Assembly: GCF_000833605.1 (NCBI RefSeq)
Contig: NZ_JXTG01000009.1
Location: forward strand, 1 to 64,000
Length of the DNA stretch: 64,000 nt
Reading direction: 5' to 3'
DNA from: Anoxybacillus ayderensis
GTDB lineage: Bacteria > Bacillota > Bacilli > Bacillales > Anoxybacillaceae
Every line of letters starts with the position of its first letter. The first letter of the stretch is position 1. Made by a program: the position numbers and the translations under genes. Positions 59,810-64,000 of this stretch are shown here, in pieces. The notes under the pieces are model-generated. The model was given only the letters and a program-made list of their open reading frames with translations, did not search any database and had not been told where the DNA came from.

Positions 59810-61321
59810 TTATACAAATGGATTCTCTACAATAGAAACAGCGTCAGATAAGTCTCTTAAAAACCCACAATCCTTAAGCATTTGTTGCATAATATTAACA
59901 TTCTCATCAAATGAGCTTAAATCTAAATTTTGTTTCTCTCCAAAATGCTTTATAGCTTCAGTCGGTCCTATAACCATTCTGAAGTGTTCATAACATTTGT
60001 TTAAAAACGTTGAGAAAAGTATTCTCTCCCCGGGAATGATTAAACTAGTAACAAGTAGCTTAATCATATTTTCGTTGAAAGTAAACCTCATATTTTTCCC
60101 TGTTGGTGGTACAACAAATTCTATATCTTTCCCCAGCCGTCTAACCAACTTATTCGTGTCTTCCGATGCTTCTTTATATATATGTATCTCGCTACTTTTC
60201 TTATTTTGAGATCTTAGTTTTTCTTGGTATTTCTTTAGATTGGCTTCATGAACAGCTCTAAAAACATTCTCTTCCAACTTCCGATAAGATGATACCGCCA
60301 TTTTTCTAATCGATCCATTAGGATTATCTGTTAAATCTATTAGCCATTCTTGACTATCATCATTGTAAAGTAGTTCTGTAGATTGTAAACACATCATCCT
60401 GATTATTTGTACAGCTATAAGTGAACCTAATAATTGTATTTTCTCAAAAGGATCTAGTCTACTTCTTAATAAATTATCTAACTCGATAACTGTATATCCC
60501 GCTCTCAGAGAATAGTTATCAGGAATCCAGCTAGTTTCTCTTTTTATCCAACTAATCCCATCAAAATCTATAGAATTATCTTCATAATGATAAAGAAACC
60601 ACATTTTTTGAATATAGTTCGCTACTTCACTTAACTGAGGTATCCCCTGCAGTAAGCCTCTTAATCCTTCGACAAGCCTTTCTTCATACTCTGGTTTTTG
60701 TAAAATCCCTTGTAAAACATGTAAATAATAAACCTCTCCCCCTCTAGCCATAAATGCCCTATCAGTAAATGAGAAAGCTTTATCGACTTTCTCATCATTT
60801 CTTTTGTATTCCATAGATTTTCGAACAGCTTTTTTTCCCATCGCCTCACAAAAAATAAGTTCAGGAGCTACAGGAAGAAGAGATTGAGCAAACCAAGATC
60901 TTCCACCAGTAACCGCGTTGAAGCTATATAACAAATCTTGAATAATATCCAAAACCATATCCGGATTCAAGTTAGAATTGTCGGTCTCTATATTTTCCTG
61001 TAGGTATACTCTAAAATTGCTCAATGCATCTTTATCGACCTTAAATCTTTTTTCAGGATCGCTCTTATTAAGAAAAATAAATCTTTTTAATCCTATGCGA
61101 GGATTAGGAAAATATTTCAAAGTACTATTTTTAGGAATAAAAAATGAAAAGCCTTGATCTGCACTATCCAAGGAATCACTTTCTCCCTTCGGAGAAATAA
61201 AAACAAGGAGAAACTCTAAAAGATACTCATATAGGGTTTGACTACGGTAAATTCTTTGACCATAAATTTGTATTTGCAAATTTTCCGAATCTCGTTCGAA
61301 ATCTTTTAAATGCGGAAACAA
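59810..61321 (-). CDS. DptG-like protein
   Basis: A 503-residue protein without a motif I can name. It starts with a TTG behind GGGGGG and is rich in helices; the segment FNAVTGGRSWFAQSLLPVAPELIFCEAMGKK is notable. It is called DptG-like by position between a DptF-like ATPase and a DptH-like ATPase in the same order, gene size in range, and operon spacing (20 bases from dptF, five to dptH). DptG has no known catalytic function; it is thought to be part of the restriction complex. Sequence evidence alone is weak. Confidence 0.5.
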   Translation of the reverse strand: MFPHLKDFERDSENLQIQIYGQRIYRSQTLYEYLLEFLLVFISPKGESDSLDSADQGFSFFIPKNSTLKYFPNPRIGLKRFIFLNKSDPEKRFKVDKDALSNFRVYLQENIETDNSNLNPDMVLDIIQDLLYSFNAVTGGRSWFAQSLLPVAPELIFCEAMGKKAVRKSMEYKRNDEKVDKAFSFTDRAFMARGGEVYYLHVLQGILQKPEYEERLVEGLRGLLQGIPQLSEVANYIQKMWFLYHYEDNSIDFDGISWIKRETSWIPDNYSLRAGYTVIELDNLLRSRLDPFEKIQLLGSLIAVQIIRMMCLQSTELLYNDDSQEWLIDLTDNPNGSIRKMAVSSYRKLEENVFRAVHEANLKKYQEKLRSQNKKSSEIHIYKEASEDTNKLVRRLGKDIEFVVPPTGKNMRFTFNENMIKLLVTSLIIPGERILFSTFLNKCYEHFRMVIGPTEAIKHFGEKQNLDLSSFDENVNIMQQMLKDCGFLRDLSDAVSIVENPFV

Positions 61322-61341
61322 AATAATCCCCCCTATAACAT

Positions 61342-63141
61342 TTATTTTACATAAATTCCTTTATCGTAAATTTCTAAAGTGATTATTTTCGGTCCTTTTG
61401 CCGTGTGAATCAAAATCTTAATTTCAGTTTGGTTCCCATTGAACCTATATCTCTGGTATAATTTTGATTTCAACTTATCCACACCATGGCTTAGCGAAGG
61501 ATTTAATTTAGTTGATACTGCTCCCTTAACAACTTTATTAAAGTAATCAAGTAACATTAGTGAAATAGGAAATTTACCATCCACATTTTCAAATCTTAAT
61601 TCTAACCTGTAATAACCTTCTTCTCGATCGTATACCGACGTTATATAATTTTGTTCTACATGAATGCTAGATGCCTCTATCTTTCCAAGCAACAACTGCA
61701 CTGGTTGAGCCATTTCTTTACGATTCACAGGGAGATATATCACTTCCTCGTCAAAGTTACCCATCGGAAATCCGACAAACATAGTATACAAAGCTTTTAC
61801 TATTTTATTTCTAATTTCTCTTATTTCCCGTAAGTTTAACTGTTTAGATCGTATTTTTAAATATTCACTAAACACAGGAGAAAAAAGCATGTTTAACATG
61901 TTAGATATTGAATCTTCGTCATGATTGCCAAATAAAATTTGGGCTCTTCTAACCGCTTTCCTAAGTTCACGAGCCCTCTCGCTCTTTAATAAATCAGAAG
62001 ATGATGTAGTGTATCTTCTCATTTCACTATTCCAGATAGGCTGAATAATCATCTTTACTGTTTGGGTTAAAAAAGAAAAATCTTCCTGAACAAAAAATGA
62101 ATAATCATTAGGCAATTCTTTAGAGTCAAGTTGTAAGTTCTGTAATTCTTGAATAGCTTTGATTTGTAGCGCATCTTTATTTTTGATTACACCTACATAC
62201 CCAAAAAACAAGTTAGAAAAATGATAGTTAAAGAGTGTGTTTCCATTTAATTTATTTTTTATGTCATCGCAAGTGAGATTGCCAGTAAGGCTATAAGAAA
62301 TTTGTGACAAGATTTGTCGAATAGTTAGCCTTCTATCTGTTTCGTATAGCCATCTATAGTACGAAGAGATAAATTTTTCTACATTCACATAGTTTTCTTT
62401 AACAGAAAGATAATTATGATAAATAGGGCATTTTTTCTTTGATTCACAATTGTTACACTCTATCCATAAATCATCAGCTAATAAGTTTCTGAGTAATCTA
62501 GGAATAATAATTACATTATCAATTCTCGCCATGTTAATTAGTAAAACATCATACTTTCCTACCTTTCCTATACCTCCGTTGTTTTCGTCCATTAATTTTA
62601 ATAAATTCATTTCAATTTCAGTCATCGACACCCCTGTAGGATAAGCCTGCTCTAATCCTTTGAAAGCCTCTATCAAAGGTCCAGTATTTGAAATCAATAT
62701 AGATGAGCCACCATGATTTTTAATGTCTAAAGCATGTTTTAATACATTAATCTGCTCCTCTTTATTCAGCTCACTCATATCCTTCACATAAAAAATAGTT
62801 GTGTTTAACTGTTGAGAATAAACCTCTTGAAATTTGCTAATGGAATTTCCATTTAAAGCATTTAATGATTTTAAAATTTGATACAAAAGGCCGGTTTTCC
62901 CGTCTCCGGCGTGCCCAGTAAGTATAACTACGTTAGGAGCTTGTTTAATTTTTTGAATAATGTATTCACCTATATTCCTATCAACACGTATTTTCTCATA
63001 ATAAGGATTACTAATCTGCGATTCGGCAATAGCATTTTCATTAGAACTGTTGGCATTATTCATTGAATTTAAGTACTTAATATAATTATTAACGGTCATT
63101 CTATCAACACTCCAGTTATCGCCATTATTAAATCCAAACAC
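61342..63141 (-). CDS. DptF-like P-loop ATPase
   Basis: A 599-residue ATPase with SNPYYEKIRVDRNIGEYI before the Walker A GHAGDGKT (residues 76-83), a pattern typical of DptF, and a zinc-like cluster CNNCESKKKCP near residue 232. DptF takes part in phosphorothioation-dependent restriction of unmodified DNA. The start is unsure: GTG 63141 has a weak site, ATG 63099 has GGAG at a longer distance. It is the first gene of the island transcript. Base composition is AT-rich compared with urease and katG, suggesting transfer. Confidence 0.65.
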   Translation of the reverse strand: MFGFNNGDNWSVDRMTVNNYIKYLNSMNNANSSNENAIAESQISNPYYEKIRVDRNIGEYIIQKIKQAPNVVILTGHAGDGKTGLLYQILKSLNALNGNSISKFQEVYSQQLNTTIFYVKDMSELNKEEQINVLKHALDIKNHGGSSILISNTGPLIEAFKGLEQAYPTGVSMTEIEMNLLKLMDENNGGIGKVGKYDVLLINMARIDNVIIIPRLLRNLLADDLWIECNNCESKKKCPIYHNYLSVKENYVNVEKFISSYYRWLYETDRRLTIRQILSQISYSLTGNLTCDDIKNKLNGNTLFNYHFSNLFFGYVGVIKNKDALQIKAIQELQNLQLDSKELPNDYSFFVQEDFSFLTQTVKMIIQPIWNSEMRRYTTSSSDLLKSERARELRKAVRRAQILFGNHDEDSISNMLNMLFSPVFSEYLKIRSKQLNLREIREIRNKIVKALYTMFVGFPMGNFDEEVIYLPVNRKEMAQPVQLLLGKIEASSIHVEQNYITSVYDREEGYYRLELRFENVDGKFPISLMLLDYFNKVVKGAVSTKLNPSLSHGVDKLKSKLYQRYRFNGNQTEIKILIHTAKGPKIITLEIYDKGIYVK

Positions 63142-63343
63142 GTCCTGAACTTAGAGTCACTACTGACCTTTTTTATTCATTGATTGATAAAAATATACAT
63201 AGTTATTTTAACTCAAAAAACGCGCGGAAAATGTAGAATTCTGTCTAATGTTCAATGGTAAAATCAACCTAATATAGACACAACGCGCACATATTTAACT
63301 TCGAGTCCGTCAATTCTTCTATTGCCGCTACATTATCCCTCAC

Positions 63344-63493
63344 CTACACATATTCCTCCAGCTCTTCAAACGCTTTTTTTCGCAGTTCATGGCGGTATTC
63401 TTCATCGCTTAACGTGCGCGTTGTACATGTCTTCCCAGCTGCTTCGATGACTTGTGGAATGTTGTCGCGAACAAGTTTATTATAAACAGGCAT
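63344..63493 (-). pseudogene. MazG-like pyrophosphohydrolase remnant at island border
   Basis: Behind AGGAGAGGAG, ATG 63493 opens MPVYNKLVRDNIPQVIEAAG...RTLSDEEYRHELRKKAFEELEEYV, the N-terminal half of a small NTP pyrophosphohydrolase (MazG-like) of about 100 residues. A TAG stops it after 49 codons; the same frame goes on with AAIEELTDSKLN, related to the expected next helix, and then the similarity is lost near 63290. The gene therefore looks broken, next to where the island begins. Between 63142 and 63290 I see no further gene, only the likely island promoter region. Confidence 0.7.
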
Positions 63494-63577
63494 CGTATCC
63501 TCTCCTCTCCTTTTCACCTCTTCTTATTTTACAATATTTCCCGCTCTTTTGGAACAAAAAAACTGCGCTTAACGTGG

Positions 63578-63682
63578 TTATTTGTACCACTTCAACCGTT
63601 CTTTTAGCGTCTCGACGTCGATTGGTGACTCGGGAGTTTGTGGGGTTTCCCATTGCTTTTGATATTGATTAGAAATATACAC
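63578..63682 (-). CDS. Small hypothetical protein, 34 residues
   Basis: GGAGGGTGAGAAG precedes a GTG start, and the peptide is hydrophilic with a Pro-rich centre (TPQTPESPIDVETLKERLKW). The strong ribosome site favours a real gene; family unknown. It stands between the aspartyl-protease-like gene and the MazG remnant. Confidence 0.45.
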   Translation of the reverse strand: MYISNQYQKQWETPQTPESPIDVETLKERLKWYK

Positions 63683-63749
63683 CTTCTCACCCTCCAACGA
63701 AAATAGTTATACCTTTTCTATCGCTGGAAAGGGTGGAAAAAGATAGATA

Positions 63750-63787
63750 CCAAAAAAATAAAGCCGTTCACCATTTGTGAACCGCTT
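63750..63787 (-). terminator. Terminator of the aspartyl-protease-like gene
   Basis: AAGC-GGTTCAC and GTGAAC-GGCTT arms followed by TATTTTTTT on the minus strand. Confidence 0.75.
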
Positions 63788-63812
63788 TCCTTCCATTCGT
63801 TTCATCTCTCCG

Positions 63813-64000
63813 CTAGCGTACATAAAGAATCAGTTTTTCTAAATCGATGACAGCGCCAATATGCAAAAGACAATCAAGTCCTATAATCGCATCTAGCTCT
63901 ACCCCGTACTCCATCGCACCAAATTCAATTTCAAAATTTGCTGCCTTCATGGATCCTATCATGATTTCATCTACAATTTTTGCATAAACAAATTCCGTCC
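63813..64000 (-). CDS. Aspartyl-protease-like protein, C-terminal part (cut by window edge)
   Basis: The 5' part lies beyond the window. The visible 61 codons end with DAIIGLDCLLHIGAVIDLEKLILYV, the second half of a retropepsin-like fold (hydrophobic-hydrophobic-Gly-X-Asp plus terminal strand). The catalytic Asp-Thr/Ser-Gly would lie in the missing part, so activity cannot be judged. Family proteins occur as small soluble proteases in many bacteria. Confidence 0.55.
   Translation of the reverse strand, partial: TEFVYAKIVDEIMIGSMKAANFEIEFGAMEYGVELDAIIGLDCLLHIGAVIDLEKLILYVR

Overview
The window looks like chromosome of a thermophilic, spore-forming Bacillaceae close to Anoxybacillus or Geobacillus. 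The support is a gerA-type germination operon, a TB-90-type urease cluster ending in ureH, GlnR/TnrA-type and CsoR-type operator sequences, strong GGAGG ribosome sites and moderate GC in the housekeeping genes. This placement is inferred from gene content; no rRNA is present.

Layout. 1-3.3 kb: edge of an IS66-type transposase gene and the copper operon csoR-copA-copZ. 3.4-5.3 kb: accessory patch with a structured non-coding stretch, a RelA/SpoT-domain synthetase with a small partner, and an RHS/WapA remnant. 5.3-7.9 kb: histidine kinase, response regulator and a VTT-domain membrane protein. 8.4-18.7 kb: one 10-kb minus-strand block urtABCDE-ureABCEFGDH (urea import, hydrolysis, nickel loading). 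It is preceded by a promoter, three perfect TGTNA-N7-TNACA boxes and three leader hairpins, so nitrogen limitation probably controls it. 19-34.9 kb: mostly ordinary genes (TspO/MBR protein, GH32 sucrase, Uma2 protein, polysaccharide deacetylase, aldo-keto reductase, germination operon, radical SAM/SPASM protein, UppP, KatG). 34.9-42 kb: second accessory stretch (PD-(D/E)XK nuclease, beheaded PIN toxin gene, ImmA/IrrE protease, M20/M42-like peptidase with a repeat tail, TPR-wHTH protein, NERD-UvrD helicase). A decayed IS630 element follows.

43.4-63.1 kb: a 20-kb AT-rich defence island, all on the minus strand. In transcription order it reads DptF-like ATPase, DptG-like protein, DptH-like HerA/FtsK ATPase, DUF4007-like A, giant ATPase A, hairpin, DUF4007-like B, giant ATPase B, PP-loop (PAPS-reductase-like) protein. 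The restriction arm resembles dptFGH of DNA phosphorothioation systems, but none of dndB, dndC (full length), dndD or dndE is present. Two DUF4007/giant-ATPase pairs and a short sulfur-type PP-loop protein sit where the modification arm would be expected. I regard this as the best candidate for an undescribed system: a phosphorothioation-like or BREX-like hybrid.

The dptH-like gene is interrupted by a 727-nt group II intron without a reverse transcriptase. It has a GUGCG 5' end, a perfect 34-nt domain V with GAAA loop, a 6-nt EBS1-IBS1 match and an AU 3' end. Exact removal rejoins the reading frame into a 1,742-residue protein. The right end of the window holds a stop-interrupted MazG-like remnant bordering the island, a 34-residue ORF and the end of an aspartyl-protease-like gene.
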